This document shows positions 24,681 through 38,437 of a DNA stretch of 64,000 nt, piece after piece. The notes beneath the pieces are model-generated. The model searched no databases. It had not been told where the DNA came from and saw only the letters and a program-made list of their open reading frames with translations. Position 1 is the stretch's first letter, and each line of letters begins with the position of its first letter. The position numbers were made by a program, and so were the translations under genes. The stretch spans positions 2,584,501 to 2,648,500 of the forward strand of contig JAPTOF010000003.1 of assembly GCA_028554755.1 (NCBI GenBank). Reading direction: 5' to 3'. Source of the DNA: Cordia subcordata. Lineage: Eukaryota; Streptophyta; Magnoliopsida; Boraginales; Cordiaceae.

Positions 24681-25980
24681 CATTTAACATTATAATTAAT
24701 AATAACCATTTATCAAATTTAAGGGGGGTCATTTGATCCCCTTCGTGCCCATATAGCTCCTTCTATGCGTATTAAAATTCTTTACGATATAAGCGTATTA
24801 GCGAGTTTTGAAATTATAGAAAGTTTTATGTAACTTCTGTAAAATAGAAGCTTGTAAAATGTGTTTTATTTTTAAAATTATTCTTTGAAAAATAATAATT
24901 TAAATTTAAATTTCATTAAGGATGAAATAATTAAATTGAAAATGAAGGGTTAAAAAGGAAAACATATCACAAGCAGCTGGACCTTGGAATATCCCAACGA
25001 AACGAAAATGGGCTAAACTTTTGAATAACAAACAAGTGCGTAATTATCTATATATCAAGAGTCGGACCTTTTTAAGTGGTCTTAAAAAAGTTTTACTCTT
25101 CCACACTAGCAGCCAAAGAGCAACAAATACCCACGTTGTTAAATGCATAACACAACAACATTAAAAAAAAGTTAAGCGCTTCAAAATTTTATTGCCACTA
25201 ACACATCACACGCATGTACGGTTCTGAACATACCCGTGAGAAGACCCCATTGTCAACCACTGGTCCACCTGATGCTTCCTTGAAGTTTCTAATTGACCTT
25301 TCCATCAATATGTATCATTAAGTCTAGAGTCTCTTTCTTGGATGATACTCAAGTCACAGTGGAGATAATAAATAAGTACAATAATTTTTTTTAGTCATTG
25401 AAAATTTATAAGAAGAAAAATTTAATTGACAAAGTTTGATTTTCAAATCAACAGGCAAAACTCGATCACCAATCGATAAATCTTAAGTGTATAGCACGTC
25501 CCCTATATTGAGTATTAGATAAGTTGAGGATATTCAATTACATTAAGAATTTGAACTGAAATTAGGTTATGAGTTACATTTAATGTCACCTCCTATTCTT
25601 GAGACATCTCTGGAGGACAAAATTATAATCATTTAATATAGCATTAGAGCTCAAATTATTGAAAAAACGATGAATTTAAGCTTGTTGCAATCTATTTACA
25701 GAATTACGTAAAACTCCATGAAAACTATCTATAGCCTAAATGAAAAAGGCCGTTTTAAAACATCTGAAAACTTGTCTTGAAAATAATAAAATAGGCCTAA
25801 TAAATACTTTTAAAACAACTAGTGATGATTGTGGACAAAAATCTAAGTCGTTTTTGCATTATTGAATGATTCAACTTTGGTGTTCAGTGCGTTAACTATA
25901 GATACGCAGAAAAAGACACAATGGGTTGGGTCTCATCTCTCGCGTAATGACCAGAAAATGCTGACTGTAGACCAGATCAC
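24681..25980. other. Intergenic DNA upstream of the HIPP gene
   Basis: No gene or clear repeat recognised. The right part belongs to the upstream region of the HIPP gene and contains one W-box core TTGACC near 25292. Confidence 0.45.
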
Positions 25981-25981
25981 C

Positions 25982-25998
25982 TTGACCAAAAGTTGACT
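25982..25998 (+). promoter_or_regulatory. Paired W-boxes in the HIPP promoter
   Basis: TTGACC (25982-25987) and TTGACT (25993-25998) lie 11 bp apart, about 40 bp before the TATA box. Paired W-box cores are known WRKY-factor sites. Regulation by WRKY proteins is inference. Confidence 0.55.
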
Positions 25999-26028
25999 TG
26001 GTTACGTATTACTCCATGCTTTCTCATG

Positions 26029-26036
26029 TATATAAA
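26029..26036 (+). promoter_or_regulatory. TATA box of the HIPP gene
   Basis: TATATAAA followed by TGGC. It lies 170 nt before the start codon, which suggests transcription begins near 26060 and gives a 5' UTR of about 145 nt. Confidence 0.7.
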
Positions 26037-26205
26037 TGGCTCTTGTGCTTAGCTCTCATTCAGCCAAGTCTTAATACATCTCGCCCTTCTCATTTTCTGT
26101 ACCTTTCTAAGTTGAATATTCTCCTACTCCTCCTCCGAGATCTCGATCAGAAATTATTTCTTTATCGGGCTTGAATCTCGAGGAATCAAGAGAAAAAAAA
26201 AAAAA

Positions 26206-27090
26206 ATGAAGGTGATTAGCTTAATCCTTAGTTTTATTTTTGATCCATTTTAGATTTAATTTCACTAGCTTTTTATTAGTATCCCAATTTAGATTCTCAT
26301 TCTTGTATGTGACAAATTGCGTCTTTGCTCTTTGTTCATGACAGAAAGTGGTGGTGAAGTTGGAGGTGCATGATGACAAAATCAAGCAAGAAGCCATGAA
26401 GAAAGTCTCTGGTCTTACAGGTAACATATTTTACAGCCAAAACCTTTTGATTCCATCTACGAAACTCCGATTATACGTCAAAATTATATAGGGTGTTCGG
26501 CTTTATTTTTTTGGGTGTTTACAGACGTTTGGTAAAAATACCGGCTCACATTTTATTTTATTTTTTACTGTTTGGCGCTTATAACCCCAAACTGTTGCAA
26601 ATTTACCGTGCTGCCTTCGATTTGATTAGGATTGTGTCTAGGAAACTGTAATAATCTTCTTCTTAGCCGTAGAACATAGGATGTGGGAGTGAAAAATACT
26701 GATGTGCAATGCAAATTTGGGCTTAAAATGTGTGCAGGGGTTGAGTCAGTCTCAGTGGACATAAAAGACAAGAAGTTGACTGTAACAGGAGACATAGATC
26801 CAGTGAAGGTGGTGGGTAAACTAAGGAAGCTTTGTCGCACAGAGATAGTGTCTGTTGGGCCAGCAAAAGAAGAAAAGAAGAAAGAAGAGCCCAAAAAGGA
26901 GGAGGCCAAGAAAGATGACAAAAAGAAGGATGCAAAAGACGATGCGGCTCAGTTTATGAACGCATTCCCATACCCATACCACACCTATTATCAGTTTCAT
27001 CCTCATTATCAGTATCCACCACCACCACCTCCTGCATATCACTCTTACAGAGGTGTAGAAGAGGATCCCAATGCTTGTGTCATCTGCTAA
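26206..27090 (+). CDS. Heavy-metal-associated isoprenylated plant protein (HIPP)
   Basis: Three exons (26206-26211, 26345-26420, 26738-27090) encode 144 residues. The first exon carries only Met-Lys, so the protein starts [17 protein letters not shown]. Residues 1-68 form one HMA fold (KLEVHDD, then [18 protein letters not shown]). Then come a Lys/Glu-rich linker, a Tyr/Pro-rich stretch with a run of six Pro, and a C-terminal CVIC CaaX box for isoprenylation. The usual CxxC metal site is missing: the loop reads HDDKIKQEA. This degenerate subclass is known in plants, and some members are pathogen-effector targets or susceptibility factors. Direct metal binding is therefore doubtful. The tiny first exon is typical of the family. 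A TATA box and two W-boxes lie upstream. Confidence 0.95.
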
Positions 27091-27192
27091 TTGCCAAATC
27101 CAATTAAGCAGAACTCGGAATGGATAATTCGATGTGTAAAACTCTCGCAATACGTAAAATTAGAGAACAATCATGATATTCAACTTGGTGTC

Positions 27193-27222
<30 letters not shown>
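27193..27222 (+). repeat. (ATT)n microsatellite in the HIPP 3' region
   Basis: About ten ATT repeats start roughly 100 nt after the HIPP stop codon, probably within the 3' UTR. Likely length-polymorphic. Confidence 0.85.
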
Positions 27223-27223
<1 letters not shown>

Positions 27224-30200
27224 TTTTACTAAGTTAATGAGAAGGGTTACCTTAATTTTTTTTTTTTTTTGGTAATGTAATGGATAGTAATCAAGCAGAG
27301 GCAAGAGGGCCTTTATGTATGGTAGGTGATGGGTAATGGACTGAATAGAGTATTTATTTGTTCTTATTATTTTCATTTGAAATTGATGGAATGGGATATT
27401 AGAATTATTTCCTCTTGAACTCTTAACACACACAAGAATTTACAGTTACTTGTTCAATTTTGGTCTCGCTTTATCGAGTGGAATAGAAATTGGGGTGAAA
27501 TATGACAAAACTTCTTGTGATATGTAAAAGTAAAATTTTGCCCATATAAAATGGAAAGTTAAAAGAAAGAAAAAAAATAATTTTTTGTTCTATTGGTCCC
27601 AAAAAAAAAGTGTAAAAATGTAGACTGCTCCTCACCCACTATTTCAATGTTAATGGAACTAAGGATGTAGTTACTCATTGAATTCATCAAAATTATTAAT
27701 CTATCCTACTTCTTATCTATAGTGTAAAATCATTTTTCTTAACCAAAACAACCACAACCCTATCCTCCCTCCCTCTTCGTCAAGCCAATCAGAAAATATT
27801 TTCTATTTTCTAAATGTATTAGAAACATACAAAAGGTAACTAATACTGTATACCTATACATCTCATTAGCATTTTAAATTGTCTTAACTGCTTTCATGAC
27901 ATAAAAATCATAAAGAGTCAACAACTTGATTATTCGCTATACCTTTCTCTATTAAAGATATTATTGCCAAGAATAAAGACATAAAGCTTAAATTTCACTA
28001 TTTAAAGTTCCAAAAGAGGTTTAGAGGGTATTTCTGAAAATCATTAAAAATTAACGAGACAGCTCACCATATTTGAGATTTTTAGATATAAGATAGCCCA
28101 TTAAACATAGATTTTATTTTTTAAATATTAGCATAAGAGACACAGATGACACTCCACAAATTGGAGGAGGGGGGGGGGGAGGTAAAGCTCATCAAGTGAA
28201 GGGGAACAAATAGTTCGAATATAAACTACAACTGTATATAGCTAAGAGGGATGGAAAGTGGTTTCTGCTTGGACCCCTTAGTTTTTGTCAATGGGAGCGA
28301 TGTATAACTTTTGTAAATTGAAGGTAAATTTTGTCCATTTTAACCTAAAAATTACTTTAACTTGATCTAACAAACTCAATATTGATTGCGGTTTAGTATA
28401 TAGGTTTAGGACTTGATGTAGGTTTGAGTTGTGAACTACAAGTTGGTAAATGATATGGGTGGTTTGTAATGTAGTATGTGTCTGAAATAAAAAGAGTATG
28501 ATTACAATATAGAGAGGACTGTGAAAGCAAACACAAAGTTGGGGTACTAGGCCATCTCAATGGTCCGGTGTCCGAAGCACTCTCTGGAGAGCCCTGACCT
28601 CTGTATGTGGCATGGTAAAAAGGTGTCGTCAGCATCATTAAAACAGACTTGAGCAAATCAGCCACTTTTTAACTGCATTAGACAATTGGTGTAACTGAAG
28701 GGACAAAATTGGTGGATAAAATCAACTGAGCCGCCTGATTTCTCTAGGTGACAAAGGTGAAAAAAGTGTCATCTCCATGTTGTAGCAAACCACACGCTAA
28801 CGCTTATAAATACCAAGTTTTAATGAAAAGTAAAAAAAAAGTATAACATTCTTATTATTTCACGTGTTATTCAAATATTTTTTTTTTCTTAAATACAACC
28901 AGATTAACTCAGACATCGTAAGACTAAACTGGTAGAAAAGCCCCGCTATTTTGTTTGTCATTTTGCAAGTATTTTGATGATCAACGAAAGTTATTTACTG
29001 ATGAATTTCTCTCTCAATCGGTCAACCATCTTCACTATTAGGATTAAGGTCACGGTTTAAATCTTTGGGGAAGAAGGCAAGGGGAAATAATTGTAACTAC
29101 AAACAAAGACCAACCAATATAGACAAAGCCCTTCTAGCCATGACAACACACTCAATTTATTCCTTTGCCGGCCTTTGATTACTGTTCGTCGTGGTGACCT
29201 GATTGTTACCTTGGGACGGCCCCTTGAGACAAAAATGGCGACAAACTATATTAGTGTTATATGTTTGTAATTTTGCTTAATTAAAACGAGATTAACATTA
29301 TATATTCAGAATAACTATGTTACCAATGACTTAATTAAAGTCAACATACTAATTATGTCCATGTCAAGTCAGTTAAATTTGTTTTGCAGCGCTAGTTGAC
29401 AGCAGAAATGTTTTAGATAAATTGCATTTTACCTCTTATATTTTATCAAAGTTAAATAATAAATTTTTTTTGGCTTTGAGTTAGGGTATTCTCAAGTTAT
29501 ATTAGATTTGAAACTAATCCCCATTGAGCCCGGGAGAGATAAAGGAAAAAAACCCTACCTATAAGTGCGCTCGCTGAAATTCGAACCGCTGTTTTGTCTC
29601 CATCAGAATGAGGCCACTTCCACCTTAGCAATAACTTGTTAGTCACATAATAACTATTTTACCCCTTTGAAATCAATCCGCGATACCTCAACTTTTGTGA
29701 TGAACCAAGGAAAAGGGAAAAGCAACTTGGATTCATTATTTTTTGGGCATGGATCATGCACAAAAATGTATATTTTTGACGTGAATTAGCTCTTAATTAG
29801 TCATTAATTGGTCTATGTTTACAAATTAATCAATATGTTATTCAAAGACAATACAACTATCACACCCAAGTTCTGAACTATATTCAAGAACTAGATAACA
29901 AGTTCTTGTTTCTAATACTTGGGGTCTCAATTAATACAAGAGATGATTGGTGCTTTTATTGGAGTACTCAACCTCTCCAAAAGCCAAATATATATTTCAA
30001 TGTGTGAAATGCAAGACAAAACACAATGCTATTTTGAGACCAGTCAATTTTAAGTTCAAATAGTTATTGTTTAAGTTTTCTGTCTCGATCTTATTTTCGA
30101 ACCCAGTACATGAAAGGAGACTTTGAATCATTACAACAATTGAATATATTAGTCTAGTGCTAAGGCGGCGAGAAATATTAGTTAAACAAATCTAGATTGA

Positions 30201-31607
30201 TCAAGATACATCATCACTATGGTTTCTCTATACTCTTTATAAATAGATTTCTTCAACTAAAGCAATGGCCTTTAAGGATTGCGCTTAGTTGCTTTTGGAA
30301 TTTACTGACAAGGACTTGCATTGGTGATTACCCTTCGCTCATCAGCAGCCATTGTATTCAAGTTTATTAATTTAAGAATCCTCAACACTTTATAACATAC
30401 AAATTAAATGAAAGGTGCTATGGTATATTAGCTGACTTAGATTATCAACATCTAATATTATATTGCCATGAAAGACTAGCACAACGTTAACGAGCAAGTA
30501 TTTCTATATATAATACGGAAGATAAATTGTAAAAAAGCAACATGTATTTTGTTGAATTAAAAATGAAACTATGTACTACTACAACTACTTACGATTTATA
30601 AAAATATGATTCAATATAACTTTGGCTTCAGTAGAATAGCATTACATATGACAATTGTCTCATGTAGCACCATTAATCTACTATAATATCATCTTTTACC
30701 AACTTTGTTCATCTTAGATCTCCACCTCTCCTGTAATATATTATATATTGCCTCTAGGAAATTAATTTACTTTTCTTTTATTCATTACTACATGGTGCTT
30801 ATATTGTAACTATTATAGTCGTGATAACACCGCACTCTCATGTGCAAGTACAGTTTCAACAAACAAGATGAATTGGGGAGACTTGTGTCTCGACAAAAGA
30901 ATTTGGTATGCTTGAAGTAATTTGCCCCACTATTTGGCATTTGAATTTAGCTTGCGCAGTTATTGCAGATTGATAAATTACCATAACATAGATTTCTAGA
31001 TGATAAACCTTCGATGCTAATGGTGTTAAAAAAGAAGATCGTGTCACTAGTAAACCACATGAAATATACAGAAAATAACATCTTGATATTATTACTGACA
31101 TAAATATTCAACTGTAAAATTTCAACGTGAAGTTTTGCGCAGGCAAGCTCTTCATAGAATCTGGAAAAGAAAAAGATCACCAGGTTTTCTCAGCCTCTGA
31201 TGTATCCATTTCTCGACCTGCATGAAATTGGAATGAGCTATGTTGTTAGTTGAAGGAAGACATTCTTAATAACCTTGAATGTTTGAATCTGTAACGAGTT
31301 GCTTTATGCATGGAGAAGAAAAAAGAATCGATTTAAATCCTAATTCCTATGGTTTTGCAGATCTAAGCTGAAGAGGGTAAAATCTACCTAATGAATAACA
31401 TATGAATTTTTTGGGAAAATCAAGGACACAAGCACATATACATTCATGCACAGCAGAAACACAAAAATAACATGCGTTACTTTTAACGTATGAATGAAAC
31501 ACCTTTCTGTTTGGTTCTAATTTGATTTAGATGTTATTCTTTGTTTCAATTACCTATTTCACTATTTCAGAATTATTTCACTTCTACTGCATATTCTGAC
31601 ATACCTG
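27223..31607. other. Intergenic interval, about 4.4 kb
   Basis: No convincing gene. A G-rich run is present at about 28166-28180. The stretch 29460-29640 has scattered features of a reverse-oriented tRNA-derived SINE (TTCGAACC near 29580), without clear ends. Downstream, 31000-31600 will include the 3' UTR of the minus-strand CNNM-type gene. Confidence 0.45.
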
Positions 31608-34247
31608 CTAAGAGGATGCAGAGCTGTGAAGAGGAACTCTGGAATTCGTTACAGATTTTCCAGGGGAAGGATACAAAGTGGGTCGCGAAAGCGGTGATAG
31701 AGCATAGGGCGAAACTGGGGAACGCAATAAAGGAGTATGACGATAAGAAGTTGGCGTCTGATGAGTTGAAGAATAAGGTGATGCCCCGGGAGTTCTCCAG
31801 TTTGGGCCAGAATCTGACGCTCTTCCAGGCGATCTGTTCAAGAATTTCACTGGAGGAAGCATGTTAATCTTGATCCTGGAAAGAGAGAAGTAGAGGCTAG
31901 TTTAGTATCATTCTACAAGTGAATCAAGACGGTAACTAAACTGAGTGTATTCTCCTCACTTGTTGTGAATGTCAACATAGTCATCAGTTTCATCAAAAAT
32001 TGGTTCCTGCAAAACCAGAATATAGATGGATTCACATGTTAGATTCAATACTGATGCACTTGAACATCGAGGGCTCATACCATTTATCGAATTCAGTTTC
32101 TCTTTTCCCCGGGGGGGAGAGGACGGGGCATTAAGACATGCATGAAGTACCTGTAGCAGTTGTTCCAGAACATCTTCCATTGTAATGATACCAATGACCT
32201 CTTCATCTGAATCTGGAGAAGGATAAAGAATGCCGGACTTGATCTTTTTGTCGTTTGCTGGAGAAGCCACAAATCTGACGACATTCAGTTGTTTACTCTG
32301 GCCATTTGGGGAATTAGTTCCTGCAAGACAGTTGACAACAACTGAAATATGAAAATCCTTTCGATTTCTTTATGTTCCGTTTTCCCATTACATTGATTGG
32401 TTGTGTTCTTTTTAGCAAGCCAGTGAAAGATTGAATAGGTACCTCTTTCAGCTGCTTGGGTGTGGTTAATGTTTATCTTCACCAAGTCAGGTTTGGCTGA
32501 TGTAATTTCTTCAGTATTCTTAGTTTCGCTATTACTCTTCATAACGACAGCCATATGGCTGTGTCCTTTCTGAAATTGATTTAACAGATCATACAGGGGT
32601 AAACAATCATAGACCCTGTGGCAAATGAAGTCACAAGGAATTAGATTTCCTCTCGTTAGTTCTAAAATCAAAACAAAAGTTTGATACATCGAAAAGAACA
32701 ACTAAGAACTCTTGAACCTGGGAATTCTCCGTATGTTGAGGTTTCTGATTGGCATTTCATCTTCTGGACGGCATTTAATCAAATTTTTTACCTGAAAGTG
32801 AGCAAGGTATAAATATATGACACAATGTACACAATATGGATGCATAACTGATATGAAGGACATATGCAACAGATCCTCAAAATCTTCTGCTGTTTACAGC
32901 TTGTACACGTGCTGCTTACCAAAATCAGGCCAACAATATTGCCAGGACTTCCAGAGGACACAGGCACACGACTATGCCCTTTGCTAATTACTAGACTCAT
33001 CAGACCACTGAAGATGAAAATACATGTTAGCTAAGCAACAGAAAGGAAATAGCATAAAGATTATAAGAGGTTTAAGCACCATACTTGTCGAGCTTAGAGT
33101 TAAGATCAACCGAAAATACTCTCGCCAATGGTGTCATAGCATCTTTAACAGTCTTTTGTGTTAAATCCAGAGCTCCAGTAATGATGGTAGTTTCATCGTG
33201 GGTCAGCTCTCCGCCTTTTCCTGCCTGACAGTCAGGACAATGAAATACAGTCTTCTAGTGATTAAAGCCATACGCATTGCAAATGAATTTCTGTATAAAC
33301 AAACAACCTCATTTCCATGCATATCCACCAATGTCTTCAGCTCTGCACGCCGCAGCAGAGGAGAATGGCGCTTTCCAAGGAGTAAATCCAACAACTGACA
33401 CAATAGAAACCGATTAAATATACGTATACTTATGTGGATCAATGCAATATTGCAGGCTTGTCAGTTCCAGAAATATGATGGCATCGTTCTCTTAGACACA
33501 ACGTGAGTATAAGAAGGGTGCAGGATACCTTACTAATGGGATAAGATATAGGGTAGACAGCTATCACGAGCAACCGAACTAGCACTGACAATCTTGCTCC
33601 AATACTCAGCCCATACCTAGAACACACAGCCTGTGGTATAATCTGCAGAAAGAAATGAAAGTTACTTCCACATACAGTTAACAGAAATAGAACCACGGTA
33701 ACATATAAAATTACCTCTCCGAAAGCAAGTATGAGGGTTACTGATATCAATATGGCACCCCAAGCAGGGAGAAGGGCATCAATGAAAATTGGGAGGGCCT
33801 AGCTTCAACCAAAACATATATCAGCTTATAGTTCGGAACTTAATTAATAGCGTAAAGTACACATCTATCCAGCATACCTCCATTGCCAGGGCATTGCATA
33901 TGAGTAAGGTACAGAGGAGCAAATGCTGATTCCTAACAATTGGGAGTATCTTCTCTGAAAATCGCAAACAATAATGTTGATTATAAGTGCAGATATATAT
34001 TAAAGTAGAAGCTGTGGAAAAAAAGCGTTGGTAAACAGGAAGAATTAACTTCAGAAGACAACTAACCCGCATTCCTACGGTCATTCGGCTCACCAGCCTT
34101 AATGAGGATCTCCAGATCAACTATGCTGAGTGACATAAGTCCCAAGGTAAGGCCTGACATGAGACCAGCAAAAGCCACTAGTGCGATACATATGATCAAA
34201 TAAACCCAAAACATAGATTCACAACATGGGACGTCATTTGCTGCCAT
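31608..34247 (-). CDS. DUF21/CBS (CNNM/CorC-type) membrane protein
   Basis: Twelve exons (34067-34247, 33878-33954, 33715-33798, 33529-33642, 33308-33394, 33085-33224, 32920-33007, 32718-32791, 32443-32615, 32151-32320, 31960-32006, 31608-31875) join in frame to 500 residues. The N-terminal DUF21 domain has hydrophobic segments ([19 protein letters not shown] first) and the signatures [31 protein letters not shown] and [12 protein letters not shown]. The CBS pair contains [35 protein letters not shown] and [17 protein letters not shown], closing with [15 protein letters not shown]-terminal Ser/Pro-rich extension ([20 protein letters not shown]) places it with the longer plant members such as At1g47330. 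Animal and bacterial relatives act in magnesium transport; plant function is largely inferred. The start fits the family's MA...CC opening. Confidence 0.95.
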
Positions 34248-37082
34248 TGTCCAGCCTGACGGATTGAGTTGTGATAGAATGCAGTACAGAAACAAGCAGC
34301 AGAGAGCAGCTAAAATGCTTGGCTTATAATATTACAAGCAACAGACACAACGCAAAATACTACTTTTTTGATGTCAAGTTGTCGACAAATGGTAAGGTCT
34401 ATATAAAGCTAATGAAGGAAGGACTAACAATAAACAGAAAAAAATATTCATAAGCTAATCACCGAAAGTAGTCATAACTTGTTGTTCTTGAGTTTTGAGA
34501 ATAATTCAATTCAAAGATGACATGTGGAATAACTATTCAATCAAATGATGTAATGTCCGAGGATTCAATCTAATTACAGTCCTTTCATACACATACGAGT
34601 AAGAATATGATTGAAAAGGGATGAGCCGTAGGCCTTTGGTAAATTCTGGCCTTTGTTTCCAGAAGAATGCACTTACAAGTGCCCCAAACATGGTTGCAAA
34701 GGACAATTTTACATCATCAAAGGAAAGTGTCTGTAGGAGGCAGCTTAAACTCGTATTTTCGCAAGAGTTTATTTTCATAATCCGAATCTTTAGGTCACAT
34801 GACAACAATCTATACGATTGGTCTGATTCAGAGTAAAGCATACATCACATTTGGTGCAGCATTATATGAAGTTGATAATAGATAAAATCCATAATAGCAA
34901 AAGATGTTGTGTTTGCTTATGCTAGCCATTTGGGATTGGATCTAAAAGGCAATTCTCGTTGGAGCAGTTGAAGAAAACAATTTTAATCATCTTCTGCCCT
35001 ATAAAATCTTTCTGACTAGATTTCCAATGGCTGTAAAGTGGCAGTGGAAAAAAATTATATAGTTAGATAAAAAAATATAATATATACATATACACATACA
35101 CCAGGATGAGGCGGGACGGGTCGATAAAGCCCTACCCCTATCCTTACCCGTTGCTGTACCAAGGTAGGGGCAGAAAACCCTGCCTCACCCTAGACAGGGA
35201 TTTTTGGTGAAAGAACCCGGGAGTACTGTTTCCACCCTCCCTATTTGTCTCTAGTCATTCGAGACGTTCTAACATTAATATTCATAATATAGGTAAATAC
35301 TAATACTTGGGAATAAAGGATAACTAAGGGATTTAAGACTATTTCTCGCATGCGCGAGACCCTAGATTTAATCCCATGAAGTGAGGGGTTTAACCCAAAA
35401 AAAAAAAAAATACTAACACTCGTTAACATATTATGAATGAATTATATTAACTTATTCTTGAGTTTAATCTCATGAGGTGGGGGTTTAACATAAAAAAGAA
35501 AGTAAATACTAATACTCGTTAACTTATTATGAATGGGTTATATTTATTTATTTGTAGTTGCCTAACATGAAGTATGATTGCCCCGCGGAGAACCCGCGTA
35601 GAGCCCACGACAGAATGCTAGCAAACATATCAGATGTAGTAAGCACTTCTGCTTATGTAATTCACTAAACATTTATGAAGCAACAAACAAAATTAACATT
35701 TGATCATTTAGCGCGGAGAGAGCCATGTCTACCTTGAGCTTGAAAGTGAACAGCATAAGCATTATTTTAATACTCTTTGGGTTCTTCGTGTTTATCAAAA
35801 CTTTAATAAGATTAGTCAAGATTAGGTATAAGATGCTAACAGTTGGTTTTGTCGTAGTCTTGTTATGGAATATTGATGCAAGCTTACACGGTAATAATTG
35901 AAAACATGGCAAATTTTTCTTTTCTTTTCCTTTTTTCCTTTTTACATGGTTGCTCTCATCAGAAGATAATGATCTTTCGTCACAATTCAGAAATCTCAAA
36001 AATAGCATCACCTAAAGAATTACATAAATTTAACCATGTACACCAATTAAACAAATTAAACTAAACTTTACCCTACTAATGAGATCGATTATATGAATTT
36101 GATAACGCTGTTATTACTTAAGAACTATCTTCTCTAATAGTTCAAGAAAAATACCAATTAAACACAAAAAAATTTGTCAAACGTAAAGAACTTCTCAGAA
36201 TTCATTCGGTAAAGTTAGGTTCTGGGAAATAGCTCGAATAACATTATCAGAAGGGTCAAGAAAATGGATGAAAATGAAAGCGGGTAATATAGGATTCTGC
36301 CAGCTTCACGCATGGTATATTTAGAAAAAGGGCCATGAAACTAGGGGAAAGAAAATGTAAGAAATGAAAGAAAATTGGTGAGTCTACATGTTTCCTTTGG
36401 ATGCTATCCGATTCAAGTAAGCAATTAGATCTATCACCCCCTTGTCAAACAAAGCATCATATATACATACATGCATACATACATATGTGTGTGTATATAT
36501 ATGTGTGCATATATATCACTAAAAGTATTTAAAGAATCTTATTCGTCTTCCAAGAATAATATAAATATATATAATTTATTTGTATTCACAATACTACTAC
36601 CCATATTGTACGTAATATATCCACCGAATCAACTCTCCAAAAAGCTGATGTGTCAAGTTATAATGCATTCTCAAGGCCAATATGTCAATCTCTACAATCA
36701 TTTCTTTACCTTTAGTGTGTGTGTGTATATATATATATATAGTTCTTTCTTTGATGCAGAAGTGCACATTCTTTCACGGTGCAAATGTAAATACTGCAAG
36801 AAATTTGAATATAGTCAAGTGAATATGAAAGTGAGAGAAAAAAATCTTAATGCAAGTATCAATTGTAATATTTAGGGGAGTGCAGAACTCTAATATCAGT
36901 AACATCACGAACAGAATCTAATAGTTATAGATTATTCACATCGTTTTATCAATAATTGTATAAAAATTTCACAACTGTAAACTCTCGCTCATAACTTCTA
37001 TGACGTTAAACTCGCTGCATTTTCTGTTTTTACTATAGCAGGAGGAATCCTGAAATTAACCCATAATACTGGCGCTCACTAT
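34248..37082. other. Intergenic interval upstream of the CNNM-type gene
   Basis: No further coding exon recognised; the left part holds the 5' UTR and promoter of the minus-strand gene. SINE-like tails occur at about 35345-35410 and 35455-35500, and CA/TG/TA simple sequence at about 36461-36515 and 36717-36740. Confidence 0.5.
35329..35500 (+). repeat. Two SINE-like copies in tandem
   Basis: The first has GCATGCGCGAGACCCTAGAT, then TTAATCCCATGAAG, GGGGTTTAACCC and 14 A. The second (from about 35455) repeats GAGTTTAATCTCATGAGGTG, then GGGGTTTAACAT and an A-rich tail. Sequence between and after the copies repeats ATACTAA(C/T)ACTCGTTAAC, so a larger unit may have duplicated. The ending matches the copy near 24603-24680. 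Confidence 0.45.
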
Positions 37083-37983
37083 TGCTCTGTTTGTTATATG
37101 CTTATCTTAAATCTTATAAGATCTTATATGATAAGATCTTAAAATATATCTTATAAAAAATAAATATCTTATTAATAAGATTGTTTGGTATAACACTAAT
37201 TCTGAATCCTTAAATAAACATATTTGACAATAATGCCCTTTTTACTCATGGTATACTATTGTTAGATGTTAAAACTCCTTATATACTCAAATTGTTCAAA
37301 ACTTTTTGCAACTTTTTTTTTTGGGGAAGGTTGCAAGTCATCTAAAATACTCATATTAGTCAAAACTTTTGCATCTCATTTAAGATATTTGTATTTTAGT
37401 TATATGTTAAAATTAAGAAATTACAAAAATTAACAAATTAAAATAAAAAAAACTGCTAGATGTTAAAAGTTTACCAATAAAATGAAAAAAAAATTGTTTA
37501 GTGATAAATAAATTGTAAAAAATAAAATATAGAAGAAATATAAATAATAAAAAAATTCAAAGATCAACAAACTAATTTTGTTTTGTTACAATACCCTCAA
37601 TTCTTTGAGTCATAACTCATTGAATATTATTAATTTTATGATTAAAATAAAAAACTAATTATTTAATGACAAATAAATTGTAGAAATTAAAATATACAAA
37701 AAAATTAATTATTTAATGATAAATGAATTATAAAAAATAAAATATACAGAAAATATTAATAAAATAAAAAGACAAAGATCAACATATTAATCTTGTGTGT
37801 CATTGTACATAACAAAAAACGTTGTTTGAATATAAAATTTTACAATATAAATTCATTTCTCTGCCAAATATCACTACACATTCCATCCCGAACACGATCC
37901 ATCTCCCCTTGCCTCGAATTTGTACTAGTACTTCCAATACTTGCGCTTTCTGTGCCAATATCATTATCCCTCTCGACAACAGC

Positions 37984-38378
37984 TTACTCAAAAAGTATAT
38001 CATCTAAATTTTGATGGCGAATATAATTGTGAAGGGCCATTGTTGCTAAGACCAATTTCACTTGTGTATCCCAATTATACCCACAACGTATTCTTTTCAT
38101 GATCTGAAATCTATTCTTCCATACTCCAAATGTTCTCTCTATTACACTTATCAACGAAGAATGACAATAATTGAATAACTCTTTTGGACTTTGAGGGACT
38201 TGATTTTTATAGTCTTGCAAATGATACCTCTCATTTTTGTACGGAGCAAGGAATCCTTTCATATTTGGATATCCAGAATCCACCAAATAAAATTGATCTA
38301 CGTGAAAAATAAAAAATTAGAAAAGAATAAGATTAAGAAAATAAATGATTTTCTTTTTTATAATAAATAAAAAACTAC

Positions 38379-38437
<59 letters not shown>

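Noticed and set aside
28393..28665. Minus-strand 90-codon frame
   Set aside because: No recognisable motif, no splice or start context, surroundings non-coding.
31541..31867. Plus-strand open frame over the end of the CNNM-type gene
   Set aside because: It is antisense to the Ser/Pro-rich last exon, which joins in phase and has a proper acceptor.
36471..36875. 134-codon plus-strand frame
   Set aside because: Begins and ends in TA/TG simple repeats; no protein-like conservation.
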